A DNA stretch of 64,000 nt from JBGPLJ01 sp963826145 (GTDB taxonomy: Bacteria > Pseudomonadota > Gammaproteobacteria > Steroidobacterales > Steroidobacteraceae), in the NCBI GenBank assembly GCA_963826145.1, contig CAWGVW010000001.1, positions 558,001 through 622,000 on the forward strand, in the 5' to 3' direction. Of the stretch, positions 43,308 to 52,477 are shown one piece after another. Every line of letters starts with the position of its first letter. The first letter of the stretch is position 1. The notes beneath the pieces are model-generated. The model was given only the letters and a program-made list of their open reading frames with translations. It made no database searches and was not told the origin of the DNA. The position numbers and the translations under genes are program-made.

Positions 43308-44619
43308 TCAGGGCACGCCAACTCGACGCCGTGCCTTCAGGAGCACATCGACAGGCTCAGGCCGGCCATTCCAGTAGTCGAGCCGCACGCGGCCGTCGGG
43401 GAGCTGGCTCACTGTCGCTGGAATCGAGCTGGACGTGCAGTACCAGCCGGTCGGCAACACAACGGCGTTGCGCGGCCGACCGAGACTGCGATCGAACACG
43501 AGGCTATCGCCGTCGAGTCCGTAGCTGGCGGGCGCGGTGTAGGTCTCCGCGATCCGCAAGCGCACGGACTGACCCGGCTTGACCGCCGCGAACGGAATCA
43601 CGACCACACGCGCGTCGGGTTCGACGCTCTCGCCGGCGTTGACTTTCATCGCGGCCATCTGCGCGCCGTTCATTTCCTGCGCGTGTAGTTGCTCGCCGGT
43701 ATCGAGGATGCTCGCCGAAGGATTACTCGCGGTGCTGCCCTTGCGCACGACGTTCGCGTAGCCGTTGATGCCCGGCCGCGACTCGGTGTAGTCGTGAAAG
43801 AGCGCGAATGCGTGGGTTTCCGGCTGCTGTGAGGAAGTAAACGATCTCGCGGTCCTGATGCGCGCGCTCGGAGAGGCGATCTTCTTCCGTCTCGCCCTCG
43901 AACGGCGATTCCCAGCTACGCTGCTGGGTCGCGGCTTTCGGCACAGCCCCGGCACCGAGCTGCGCGCCTTTTGCGGCGTGGAGCACGACCGGCGCCGGAC
44001 CTTCAGTGCCGTTGACGAAGCTGATCGAGATGCGGCCGTCCGCTTCGGTCAGGATCTGCGACGGTACGGTCAATCCGACGACTTCATAGCCCGCCGGCAG
44101 TACTACCTTGTTGCGGCGGATGTAGAGCGGCCGGTCGAACACGATCGTCTTGCCGTCGACGTGGTAGCTCTTCTTGTCCTCGTAAGTCTTGACGATGATG
44201 ATGCGCGCCTGGCCGTTCGCCGGCACGGGGCGTGCGAGCGTCACCTTGATGTAGTTGGTGTCGACCTCCGCGTCCGCCATCAGCGGGTCCTTGCGTGCGT
44301 CTGCGCCGCTCGCGACCTCGAAGTGGAGCGCGTTGCCGGTCATCGCGTCGAGGACGCTTTCATCGCTTGCCGCGCTGCCTTTGCGGATCGGGTTGTAGTA
44401 GTACTTCGCGCCCGCAGTGGTCGCCGTAACTTCGTATGTGATCTTGAACTTGCCGCTGTCGGGCGCGAGGAGCTCGTAACGGGTGTACTCGTCCGTTTCG
44501 GTTTGCGTGGTGGCCGTCGGGAGGTAGATGCCGTCTTTGGATGGCTCGGCCGCTCGCGTGACGCCTGCGACGGACCAGGCGACAACGAACCAGAACGCAG
44601 CATTTGATTTTCTATTCAC
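43308..44619 (-). CDS. Secreted protein with internal duplication, frameshifted
   Basis: GTG start at 44619 overlaps the cocE stop (GTGA). Signal peptide NRKSNAAFWFVVAWSVAGVT, then two related halves. Half 1 has YYYNPIRKGSAASDE, RPLYIRRNKVVLPAGYEVV and DGRISISFVNGTEGPAPV; half 2 has NGYANVVRKGSTASNP, RSLGRPRNAVVLPTGWYC and DGRVRLDYWNGRPEPVDV. The frame breaks near 43828-43833; dropping one base (VYFL then QQPETHAFALFHDYTES) gives 436 residues. I do not recognise the family; beta-rich composition suggests tandem beta-sandwich domains. Its coupling to a CocE-type hydrolase suggests an accessory role (inference). Confidence 0.7.
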
Positions 44620-46696
44620 TGGTAGTCCCTGGGAATGGTTCTGTCGCCAGCTCTTCTCGCGCACCGTTTTGCCGTTTTCGGTCAGCCGCCGAAAGTAACG
44701 GTAGTAGAAATTTTCGCGATCGCTCGTGAACGCGAGCTCGGTCGCCCAAACCAGTTTGCGCCCCTTGAGATCGACGTCCATGCGGTACGAGCCGGTCACC
44801 TTGGCGTCGGCGGGTGCTTTGTCGTTGATCTCGTAGCGGATCGCCTCGTGGAAGCGTTCCGTGCCCCACGGGTAGCGCGTTCCGTTTTCATTCGTCGCCC
44901 GCGCCACCACGGCGCCCGTTTGCGGGTTGCGCTCGACCGAGGAAATCTCCCCGTAACCCGAGGTCGTGCCAGCTTCGAGTGGCTCGACGCCGGCGAAGAC
45001 GGGGTCCTTCGCGGGCGGCGCGTAGTCGGGGACCGGTCGCTTTTCGTACGGTACGACCGGCAGCGCCAGGCGCGAGGCGCCGAGCTTCAGTTCAGTCGTC
45101 ATCGGCTCGGGTGTCGGCCAGAGCATCGGCCACATCGCGTTGTTGACGGCAAGCCGGATGCGGTGGCCCTTCGGGAAGACCCACGAGGTGAAATGCATCT
45201 CGATGTCGAGGTCGAAGGGCTCGCCCGGGCACGATCGCCTTGGGCTCGCGTGCCGATTCGCGCTGGTTTCCGTTCATCGCGGCGCCCGTGATCTGCGTCA
45301 CCGTGCCGTCCGGCGCGACGTCCGACAGCCGCGCGATCCAGTTCGCGCGCGTCGCGTTCGCCGCGACGGTGAGCTGCGCGTGCGGGAAGCCGAGAATCTC
45401 GACGTCCTGCTCGAGCGGCGGGCCGTCGTAGACAAGGCTGAAGGCGTCGGTGCCGCGCTGGTCGTGCGCGACGTCGCCCCACCACATGACCGGGCCGCCG
45501 GCCTCGAAGCCGACCGAAGGGATGTAGCGCAACTGGTGCGTCGTCGTCGCGGGCGGTGCGGGCGCGAGCGTGTGGTCGTCCTGCGGGTAGAGCACTTCCT
45601 CGCGGCTGCGCGCGATCGGCCAACCGTCCTCGTAGCGCCAGCTGCCCGGTGCGTCGTCGAGATGCGGCCCCGGCGGATGCCAGTTGCGCACGAACACGGC
45701 GAAGCGCGGCTCGTTCAAGATGCCCGTGTCTTCGCCTTTCAGGAACTGGTCGAACCAGCGCACGGCCTCGCGCCGCCATTCCATGCCGGGGCCGGGATAC
45801 GGCTCATTCGGCCAGGTGTGGTCCCAGGCGCCGACGATCGCCTTCACCGGAGCATTCTTCACGTGCTCGAGCATGCGCGCGACGCTGTCGCGATAGCCGT
45901 CGTACCAGCCGCCGATGTGGAAGGTCGGGATGCGGATGTCGCCGTAGCGGTCACGTACGGAGGCGCGGTCCCAGAACGGGCCATCACGCTGCTGGTTCTT
46001 GTACGTGAGCATCCACGGCTCGGTGTCGAACCGGTTGCGGAAGTTGTCCTCGTCGATCCGGTAGTCGGGCGCGCCCGGCCGCGAGTTGTCGAGGTCCATG
46101 CTCATCTCCCAGGAGTCGAGGTGCATGATCCCGTCCATGTAATGCACGTCGTCCTGGTAGAGGTCTTCGGTTGCGTCGATCGCGACGATCGCCTTGAGCG
46201 CGGGCGGATTGCGTGCCGCCATCTGGATGGAATTGAAGCCGCCCCAGGAGATGCCGAACATGCCGACGTTGCCGTTCGACCAGGGCTGCTTCGACAGCCA
46301 GTCGATCACGGACTCGCCGTCCTTCTGCTCGATCTCGGAATACTCGTAGGGGATCAGCCGGCCTTCGCTGTTGCCGGTCCCGCGGATGTCAACGGCCGCC
46401 ATGACGTAGCCGCGCTCGACGAAATAGGAATAGAGCGGCCAATTGCGGCTGCGCGCCTCGTGCTTGCGATACGGCAGGTACTCGAGGAGGACTGGAAATT
46501 TCTCGCCGGTCTTGACGCCCGTCGGCAGGTAAAGATCAGCCGACAGTCGAACGCCGTCCGGCATCGTGATCCAGGCGGCCCGGATCTCCATGCCATAGCG
46601 CGCGGGCTTCTCGGCCGGCGCCGCGGCGACCAGCGCGGGGGTCAGAAACAGAAAAACGAAAAGGCGAAAGCTGCGATGACGGGGTGACTGAGGCAC
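44616..46696 (-). CDS. CocE/NonD-family secreted hydrolase (S15 peptidase-like), frameshifted
   Basis: Signal peptide (residues 1-25), then an alpha/beta hydrolase: serine nucleophile in GMFGISWGGFNSIQMA, DIRGTGNSEG, and the catalytic His region GAWDHTWPNEPYP, followed by the jelly-roll C-terminal domain typical of X-Pro dipeptidyl-peptidase/cocaine-esterase proteins. Two single-base insertions break it: at the CCC of 45224-45226 (IVPG should continue EPFDLDIEMHFTSW) and at the TT of 44639-44640 (ending W-R-Q-T-I-P-R-D-Y-Q-stop). With both removed the length is exactly 692 residues. It hydrolyses amides or esters; the natural substrate is unknown. Confidence 0.82.
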
Positions 46697-46816
46697 CGCG
46701 GAAGCGTAGTCGGATCACGGGTCGTGACGCAACGGAGCGTGGGGTTACACTACGGCGCCATCGAATCTTCGAATGGCTACAAGCACTCTCTTTGCGTCAT
46801 CGGAGTTGAAAAAAAC

Positions 46817-47269
46817 ATGGTTCATCGAACGGCCAGGAGCCTGGTATTCGTTGTCGCACTGATGTTGGCGGGGGTTGCGGCCGAAGCGAAGGGCCTGAGT
46901 AACGCGTCGCTCGACGCCTGGCTCAAGGCGTACGGCGCGGCCTGGGTTGAGCGCGACGCTTCCACTGCCGGCTCTCTCTTCACGCCGGATGCGACTTACC
47001 ACGAGATGCCGTTCGACCCGCCGAAAGCAGGACGCGAGGCCATCGAAAAATACTGGCGCGAGGTCACCGCGGACCAGCGCGATGTGAAATTCAAGTACGA
47101 GATCATCGCCGTCCACGACAGGACGGGAGTTGCCCACTGGTCGGCCGAGTTCAAGACACAGTCGACCGGCGCCACTATCCAGCTCGATGGCGTGTTCGTG
47201 CTCCAATTCGACGACGCCGGCCAGTGCTCGAGGCTGCGTGAATGGTGGCACGTCAAGAGCAGCGGCTGA
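46817..47269 (+). CDS. Secreted SnoaL/DUF4440-like protein
   Basis: A 150-residue protein with a signal peptide (about 1-21) and an NTF2-like domain: LDAWLKAYGAAWVERDAST, LFTPDATYHEMPFDPPKAGR, ending CSRLREWWHVKSSG. Such domains bind small hydrophobic ligands or act as isomerases/cyclases. GGAG lies 11 bases upstream of ATG 46817. It resembles the C-terminal domain of the SDR fusion at 41911-43245. Its stop shares a base with the PQQ gene start (TGATG), so the two are coupled. Confidence 0.8.
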   Translation: MVHRTARSLVFVVALMLAGVAAEAKGLSNASLDAWLKAYGAAWVERDASTAGSLFTPDATYHEMPFDPPKAGREAIEKYWREVTADQRDVKFKYEIIAVHDRTGVAHWSAEFKTQSTGATIQLDGVFVLQFDDAGQCSRLREWWHVKSSG

Positions 47270-49221
47270 TGTTGCGCGCCTTGCTGGTTTTCGCGGGCGT
47301 CGGGGGCCTCGTTGCGGGCTGCGGCGGCGAGGGCGCGGCCGATCGTCCGGCCGGCCCAGCGACCGAATGGACATCGTTCGGCGGCGCGCCGGGCGGCGGC
47401 CACTATTCCGCGGCGAATGAGATCACTGTGTCCAACGTGAAATCGCTTGAACTCGCCTGGACGCACCGCTCCGGCGATTTCCGCGGCCCGCCCGCCGAAG
47501 GCGTCGGGAAGATCAACGGACCTATCCAGCAATCGAACTTCGAAGTGACGCCCATCGTCAGCGGCGACACCCTCTATTACTGCACGCCCTTCAATCGTGT
47601 CTTCGCCCTCGATGCGGCGACCGGGAAGGAGCGCTGGGTCTTCGATCCGAAGGTAAAGGTCGACGAGGAGAACGTTACGGTTTGCCGCGGCGTTTCGTTG
47701 TGGGAGGGCGGCGGGCAGGGCGTCTGCGCCACGCGTATCTTCGAAGGTACGCTCGATGCTCGGCTCATCGCGCTCGACGCGACGACGGGAAAGCCCTGCG
47801 AAAAATTCGGCGAGCAGGGCAGCGTCGATCTCAACGTCGGCCTGACGTCGCACGGGCCGAAGGAATACGACGTCACGAGCCCGCCCGCGATCCTCGGCCG
47901 CGCCGTCATCGTCGGCAGCCTCGTCGCGGACAGCTTCCGCAAGGATGTGCCAGCCGGCGTCGTGCGCGCCTTCGACGCCGAGACGGGCGCGCTCCTCTGG
48001 GCCTTCAATCCGGTTCCGCCGGGCGAGCCGGATCGAAATCCGGATGGCACGTTTCGCTCCTCGACCGTCAACGTCTGGTCGATCATCTCCGTTGATCCCG
48101 AGCGCAATCTCGTTTTCCTGCCGACCGGCAACGCGGGGCCGGACTTCGTCGCTGCCGAGCGCGCCGGGCTCGATTACTACGCGAGTTCCGTCGTCGCCCT
48201 TGACGGCGCGACCGGGAAACCCGTCTGGCACTACCAGGTGGTGCATCACGACGTGTGGGATTACGACATGCCGTCGCAGCCGACGCTTGTCGACCTCACG
48301 ATCGAAGGCAAGAAGGTTCCGGCGCTGGTGCAGGCGACGAAGATGGGGCTTACCTTCGTGCTGAACCGTGAAACCGGGGCACCTCTCTTCCCGGTATCGG
48401 AAAAACCGGCACCGCAGGAGGGCATGGTCGCGGGCGAGAGCCTGAGCCCGACGCAGCCTGTGCCGAGCTTGCCCGAACCGCTGGTCCCGCTGACGTTCCA
48501 GCCGAGCGACGCCTGGGGCTTCACGTTCTGGGACCGTAACCGCTGCCGCGACTCAATCGCCGCGCTGGAGCACGACGGCCTCTACACGCCGCCGACACTC
48601 AAGGGCTCGGTGTTGCAGCCCTCGACGCTCGGCGGTAATGACTGGGGCTCGCCCGCGATCGATCCCGGACGCAAGCTCATGGTCGTGAGCACGAACCACA
48701 TACCGATGACGCTGAAACTCGTTCCGCGGGCGCAATGCGCGGCGGTCCAGGGACTCGACTATCCGCAATCCGGTTCGCAGTACTGCGCGGTCGTAGCGCC
48801 GCTCTTCTCGCCTTGGGGCGCGCCGTGCTCGAAGCCCCCGTGGGCAACGCTGTCGGCGATCGATCTCGAAAGCGGGAAAATCCGCTGGACGACGGCGCTC
48901 GGCAAGCTCGGGCCCGCGGCCCGCTGGCCGATGTCGACGATGGACGGTGGCTTCTCAGTCGGTGGACCGGTCGTAACGAAGACGGGCCTCATCTTCATCG
49001 GTGCGAGCACCGATCCGGCCTTACGTGCTTACAGCATTGAAACCGGCGAGGAGCTCTGGAAGGCCAAGCTCCCGACCAGCGCGAACTCGGTGCCGATGAC
49101 CTATCGATTGGGCGACGGCGGGCGCCAGTTCGTCGTCGTCGCAGCGGGCGGTCACTTCGCCTTCAGTGGCATCGAGCCCGCCGGCGACTACCTGATGGCC
49201 TTCGCGCTGCCGGCGCGCTAG
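47269..49221 (+). CDS. PQQ-dependent dehydrogenase lipoprotein (glucose/alcohol dehydrogenase-like)
   Basis: A 650-residue quinoprotein propeller. Lipobox LVAGC gives lipidation at the cysteine near residue 18. Propeller repeats show W-motifs such as AATGKERWVFDPKV, DATTGKPCEKFG and ETGEELWKAKLP; ETGAPLFPVSEKPAPQEGM resembles membrane glucose dehydrogenases, but the N-terminal membrane domain is absent. It would oxidise a sugar or alcohol in the periplasm and pass electrons to a quinone or cytochrome. No PQQ-synthesis genes are in the window. Its stop overlaps the opposite-strand small membrane gene stop within one CTAG. Confidence 0.85.
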   Translation: MLRALLVFAGVGGLVAGCGGEGAADRPAGPATEWTSFGGAPGGGHYSAANEITVSNVKSLELAWTHRSGDFRGPPAEGVGKINGPIQQSNFEVTPIVSGDTLYYCTPFNRVFALDAATGKERWVFDPKVKVDEENVTVCRGVSLWEGGGQGVCATRIFEGTLDARLIALDATTGKPCEKFGEQGSVDLNVGLTSHGPKEYDVTSPPAILGRAVIVGSLVADSFRKDVPAGVVRAFDAETGALLWAFNPVPPGEPDRNPDGTFRSSTVNVWSIISVDPERNLVFLPTGNAGPDFVAAERAGLDYYASSVVALDGATGKPVWHYQVVHHDVWDYDMPSQPTLVDLTIEGKKVPALVQATKMGLTFVLNRETGAPLFPVSEKPAPQEGMVAGESLSPTQPVPSLPEPLVPLTFQPSDAWGFTFWDRNRCRDSIAALEHDGLYTPPTLKGSVLQPSTLGGNDWGSPAIDPGRKLMVVSTNHIPMTLKLVPRAQCAAVQGLDYPQSGSQYCAVVAPLFSPWGAPCSKPPWATLSAIDLESGKIRWTTALGKLGPAARWPMSTMDGGFSVGGPVVTKTGLIFIGASTDPALRAYSIETGEELWKAKLPTSANSVPMTYRLGDGGRQFVVVAAGGHFAFSGIEPAGDYLMAFALPAR

Positions 49222-49469
49222 CGCAACTCGAGCGGCGGAGCTGCGCCGAGCATCGCGAGGATGCCCCAGACCGTCAGCACGATTCCGGCGGCGCAGTAGA
49301 GCAGGAAGTAGAAGCGAAGACCCAGCGGATTGTCGATCCGGTTTGGCCGATACGGCCGCCAGCCGGCGGAACCCGCGCGCAGTTCGCCGGAGCGATGGCC
49401 GCGCCAGGCGATGATGAGCAGGCCCACGCCGAAGAAGAGCAGGATCAACGAGCCGATGGCGCGATTCAC
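49218..49469 (-). CDS. Small membrane protein, two predicted helices
   Basis: 83 residues from a GTG start whose first bases overlap the upstream gene's TGA (GTGA). Helices IGSLILLFFGVGLLIIAW and FYFLLYCAAGIVLTVWGILA flank a polar loop with GWRPYRPNRIDNPLGLRFY. No family recognised. The overlap with the upstream membrane protein suggests the two products work together. Confidence 0.6.
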   Translation of the reverse strand: MNRAIGSLILLFFGVGLLIIAWRGHRSGELRAGSAGWRPYRPNRIDNPLGLRFYFLLYCAAGIVLTVWGILAMLGAAPPLELR

Positions 49470-50266
49470 GGCGGAGTCGCTTCGACGCCGAGGCGGCGCC
49501 GGATGAATTTCATGATGCCGATCGCGATGAGCGCGACAGTGCCGAACTGTAGAATCTCGAAGGGCCAGAGATTGTGCGAGGTCGGATCGCGCGACGTGTC
49601 GAAGATGATCCGCAACACGACAAAGCCAATGAGGGCCGCAGGAACTGCCGCCGCAAGGCGCCAGCCGCCCTGCCACTTCCACACGCTCCAGATCGGAACT
49701 GCGATGCCGGCGAGGAGGAGCGCAAGTACGAGCAGCATGAAGCCGCTGAAGAGGGCGACACTCCCCGTCGATACGGGCTCACGGGCCTGCCGTTCCATTT
49801 GCGCGCGCATCTGCGCTTGCTCGCTGGCGGCGAGCTCGTCGACCCATTCCGGCCTGGGCGAGGCCTGCGGCCGTCGGCCGCCGTCCATTCGAGCTCAACC
49901 GGCACGCGCGCGAGTTCCCATTCGCGAAATGGCTTGCCGCCGCCTGCTCGGATGCGGATTTCGTCGACATAGCCAGGTTCGGTGAGCTCGAACCAGCCGA
50001 GCGCATCGCCGGACCCGAGTGCGAGACGGAGGCATTCGACATCGCGGTCTGGACCTCGCTCACCGTTGCGATACGGCCGCGCCCAGAGGCTGATCGGCTC
50101 GTCGGTGGAGTACTCGATGCGCACGTAGAGCGTCGTGCCCCGGCCGAGTGTCGCCGGTGTGGCAGGCTCCAGGGCGAGCGACACGCGCCGTCGCGGTCGC
50201 GCTCACGTCGAGCGCGGTGAGGCTGGCGGCGAGTGCCAGCAGGGCAATGAGCGAACGAGGCATCAT
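49466..50266 (-). CDS. Uncharacterised membrane protein with N-terminal beta domain, frameshifted
   Basis: Three frames join into one protein of about 266 residues. The first gives a signal peptide (RSLIALLALAASLTALDVSA), the second a beta-rich domain (SLALEPATPATLGRGTTLYV ... LGSGDALGWFELTEPGYVDE), the third a coiled stretch (PEWVDELAASEQAQMRAQM) and three helices ending KFIRRRLGVEATPP. The junctions are near 50185-50190 (one extra base) and 49866-49872 (one missing base). With both repaired the length is a multiple of three. The beta domain may bind a ligand at the envelope; function unknown. It is divergent from tadA. Confidence 0.6.
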
Positions 50267-50358
50267 GACTTGCAAGCGGTGAAACGGGTAGCGGCGATGT
50301 TGCAGCTGCCGTACGCGGGATTTGGTGACCGAAGTCACAGAGGCCGTACAATTCCTGC

Positions 50359-50814
50359 ATGGCGACCTACAGCGACCGCGATTTCATGCGCCAGGCGATC
50401 GAACTCGCCGAGCGCGCGAGCGCGGCCGGCGAGGTGCCGGTCGGGGCTCTCGTCACGCAGCGTGACAAGGTCGTCGGCGTCGGCTGGAACCAGCCGATCG
50501 GGCGCCACGATCCAACGGCGCATGCCGAAATAGTCGCGCTGCGCACGGCCGCGGCCAATCTCGATTCGTACCGGTTGAACGGCTGCACGATGTACGTGAC
50601 GCTCGAGCCCTGCACGATGTGCGCGGCTGCGATGGTTCACGCGCGCCTCGAACGCGTGGTCTTCGGCGCCTGGGATCCGCAGTTCGGCGCGGCGGGCAGT
50701 GTCCTCAATATCCTCAATTCGCCCGTCATGAATCATCGCGTGGACGCATTTGGTGGCGTGCTCGCCGAGGAATGCTCGGCATTGCTCGCGGCGTTTTTCG
50801 CGAAACGCCGCTGA
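50359..50814 (+). CDS. tadA: tRNA-specific adenosine deaminase TadA
   Basis: A 151-residue zinc deaminase converting A34 to inosine in tRNA-Arg(ACG). Zinc ligands His55 in HAEIVAL (Glu57 catalytic) and Cys85/Cys88 in PCTMCAAAMVHARL. The NPVMNHRVDAFGGV-type C-terminus is family-like. Convergent with mltF, as in E. coli and pseudomonads. Confidence 0.96.
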   Translation: MATYSDRDFMRQAIELAERASAAGEVPVGALVTQRDKVVGVGWNQPIGRHDPTAHAEIVALRTAAANLDSYRLNGCTMYVTLEPCTMCAAAMVHARLERVVFGAWDPQFGAAGSVLNILNSPVMNHRVDAFGGVLAEECSALLAAFFAKRR

Positions 50815-50827
50815 CAATCCCGGCGCA

Positions 50828-52204
50828 TCAGCGCTTCGAGACGACCGCCGGTTGCGCCGCGGCGTCCTGGGCGACCCATTCGAGCACGTCGAGATAGGCG
50901 CGCACGTTGTCGACAAAGCGCACCGGTTCCCACCCGCGCGCGTACCCGCGCTTCACCTGCGTGTACCATTTTTCCTGTGCCAGCAGTGGCAGGTGCGCCC
51001 GCACGTCCTGCCAGGAATCGGGATTGTGGTGGCGCATCTGCGTGATGACGCGCGCGTCCTCCAGGTGGCCGTAGCCGACGTTGTACGCGGCGAGTGCGAG
51101 CCAGGTGCGGTCCGGTTCGCCGATGCGTTCCGGAATCGTGTCGCGCATGCTGATGAAATACCGCGCGCCGCCGAGGATGCTCTGGCGCGGATCGGCCCGA
51201 TCAGTGATGCCGACCGCCCGGGCAGTGTCCTCCGTGAGCATCATGATGCCGCGCACGCCGGTCGGGGAGATCGCGTTCGCGTTCCACTGCGACTCCTGGT
51301 AGCCGATCGCCGCGAGCAGCCGCCAGTCCTCGCCGATACTCGCCGCGGCCTCCTTGAACCAGTCGCGGTAGAGCGGCAGCCTGAGGCCGATGTGCGCGAT
51401 GAAATCGCGCGCGCCGACGTACTCGAAGCGGTCGTTCTGGCCGAAGTAGCGGTCGACGAGTTCGGCGAGCGCACCGCTCGCGGTTTGATCGGCGAAGAAG
51501 GCGCGGACCTCACGCGCTAGCGACTCATCGTCGCGCCGCAGCGCCCAGGCGACCGGTTGCTCGTCCGGGAGATCGAAGGCCACCCGGATTTCCGGATACA
51601 GCGCGCGGGCGAGTGCGAATTCGGTCGAGTCGGTGATCGTGTAGTCGATGTCGCCGTTCGCAACCCGCGCGAGGAGGTCCAGCGATTCGTCACGCCGGTT
51701 CTCGACCCAGACGAGATCAGGCATGGTGTTGCGCAGCTGCTTCAGGAGTTCGGCGTGACGGCTGCCGGCGATCACTTCGAGATGGCTGCCGTTCACGGCC
51801 AGCATGTCCCGGGGCTTGGGCTGGCCCATGCGATAGACGAGGTGCTGGCGGATCTGCTGATAGGTCGGTCCATAGGCAATCGTGTCCTGCCAGTCGGCGC
51901 TCACGCTGAGTCCGGCCGCTGCGAGGTGGGCCCGGCCGCTTGTGATCTCGTCCTTGATCTGGGCGGGCCGCGGCACCGTGTAGATATAGAGCGCGACGCC
52001 GAGTCTTGCGGCGAATCGGTTCGCGAGTTCGTATTCGGGACCCTCGGGTCCACTGGCGCCGAGAAAGTAGGCTGTGGGGCTGTTGCGGGTAACGACGCGC
52101 AGTGCGCCGAGGTCCCTGATCTGCTCGAGGAGCGACGGCACCCGCTGGCACGTGCCGAGCAGACCGAATGAGAGAACAGCGATCGCGAGCGAGATGGGAC
52201 GCAC
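50828..52204 (-). CDS. mltF: Membrane-bound lytic murein transglycosylase MltF
   Basis: A 458-residue protein: N-terminal signal/anchor (PISLAIAVLSFGLLGTC), a periplasmic solute-binding-like domain (LRVVTRNSPTAYFLGASGPE ... LDLLARVANGDIDYTITDS), and a C-terminal SLT domain with the catalytic Glu in IGYQESQWNANAISPTGVRG. It cleaves peptidoglycan with 1,6-anhydro product. The usual neighbour purL is separated here by tRNA-Ser, tagH and a DUF1820 gene. Confidence 0.95.
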   Translation of the reverse strand: MRPISLAIAVLSFGLLGTCQRVPSLLEQIRDLGALRVVTRNSPTAYFLGASGPEGPEYELANRFAARLGVALYIYTVPRPAQIKDEITSGRAHLAAAGLSVSADWQDTIAYGPTYQQIRQHLVYRMGQPKPRDMLAVNGSHLEVIAGSRHAELLKQLRNTMPDLVWVENRRDESLDLLARVANGDIDYTITDSTEFALARALYPEIRVAFDLPDEQPVAWALRRDDESLAREVRAFFADQTASGALAELVDRYFGQNDRFEYVGARDFIAHIGLRLPLYRDWFKEAAASIGEDWRLLAAIGYQESQWNANAISPTGVRGIMMLTEDTARAVGITDRADPRQSILGGARYFISMRDTIPERIGEPDRTWLALAAYNVGYGHLEDARVITQMRHHNPDSWQDVRAHLPLLAQEKWYTQVKRGYARGWEPVRFVDNVRAYLDVLEWVAQDAAAQPAVVSKR

Positions 52205-52246
52205 GCTGGTACTTCTTTTCTGGCTCGAATTCGAGCGCCGCTGCGC

Positions 52247-52252
52247 TAGAAT
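52247..52252 (+). promoter_or_regulatory. Candidate -10 box of the tRNA-Ser gene
   Basis: TAGAAT lies 46 bases upstream of the mature tRNA 5' end and is followed by a very GC-rich discriminator (ACCGCGCCCC), as expected for stringently controlled stable-RNA promoters. The -35 region is weak. Confidence 0.45.
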
Positions 52253-52298
52253 ACCGCGCCCCCGGGTCCGGACCGTAGTCCGGCGGCGGGCTCAACCC

Positions 52299-52389
52299 GG
52301 AGAGGTACCGAAGCGGTCATAACGGCGCGCACTCGAAATGCGATGGGGGCTAACGCTCCACGTGGGTTCGAATCCCACCCTCTCCGCCA
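52299..52389 (+). tRNA. tRNA-Ser (anticodon CGA)
   Basis: 91 nt, GGAGAGG at the 5' end pairing with CCTCTCC, then G and an encoded CCA. The anticodon loop is CTCGAAA, giving CGA (codon UCG). There is a class II long variable arm (GGGGGC-TAAC-GCTCC) and T-arm GTGGG-TTCGAAT-CCCAC. The first pair of the anticodon stem looks like a G-A mismatch. It is followed 11 bases later by a terminator. Confidence 0.94.
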
Positions 52390-52400
52390 AACAAGATAGA

Positions 52401-52422
52401 ACGCCCCATCGGGGCGTTTTTG
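52401..52422 (+). terminator. Rho-independent terminator after tRNA-Ser
   Basis: Stem ACGCCCC / GGGGCGT (52401-52417) with a three-base loop followed by TTTTTGTTTTT. It ends the tRNA-Ser transcript and lies before the end of the opposite-strand tagH gene. Confidence 0.88.
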
Positions 52423-52477
52423 TTTTTGGCACGAAGATGGGAGCTCGAACCCGCTGTGGAGTGGGTTCGAGCAAATC

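Noticed and set aside
52292..52474. Minus-strand peptide containing GFEPT across the tRNA-Ser gene
   Set aside because: This is the familiar spurious protein obtained by translating the antisense of a tRNA-Ser gene.
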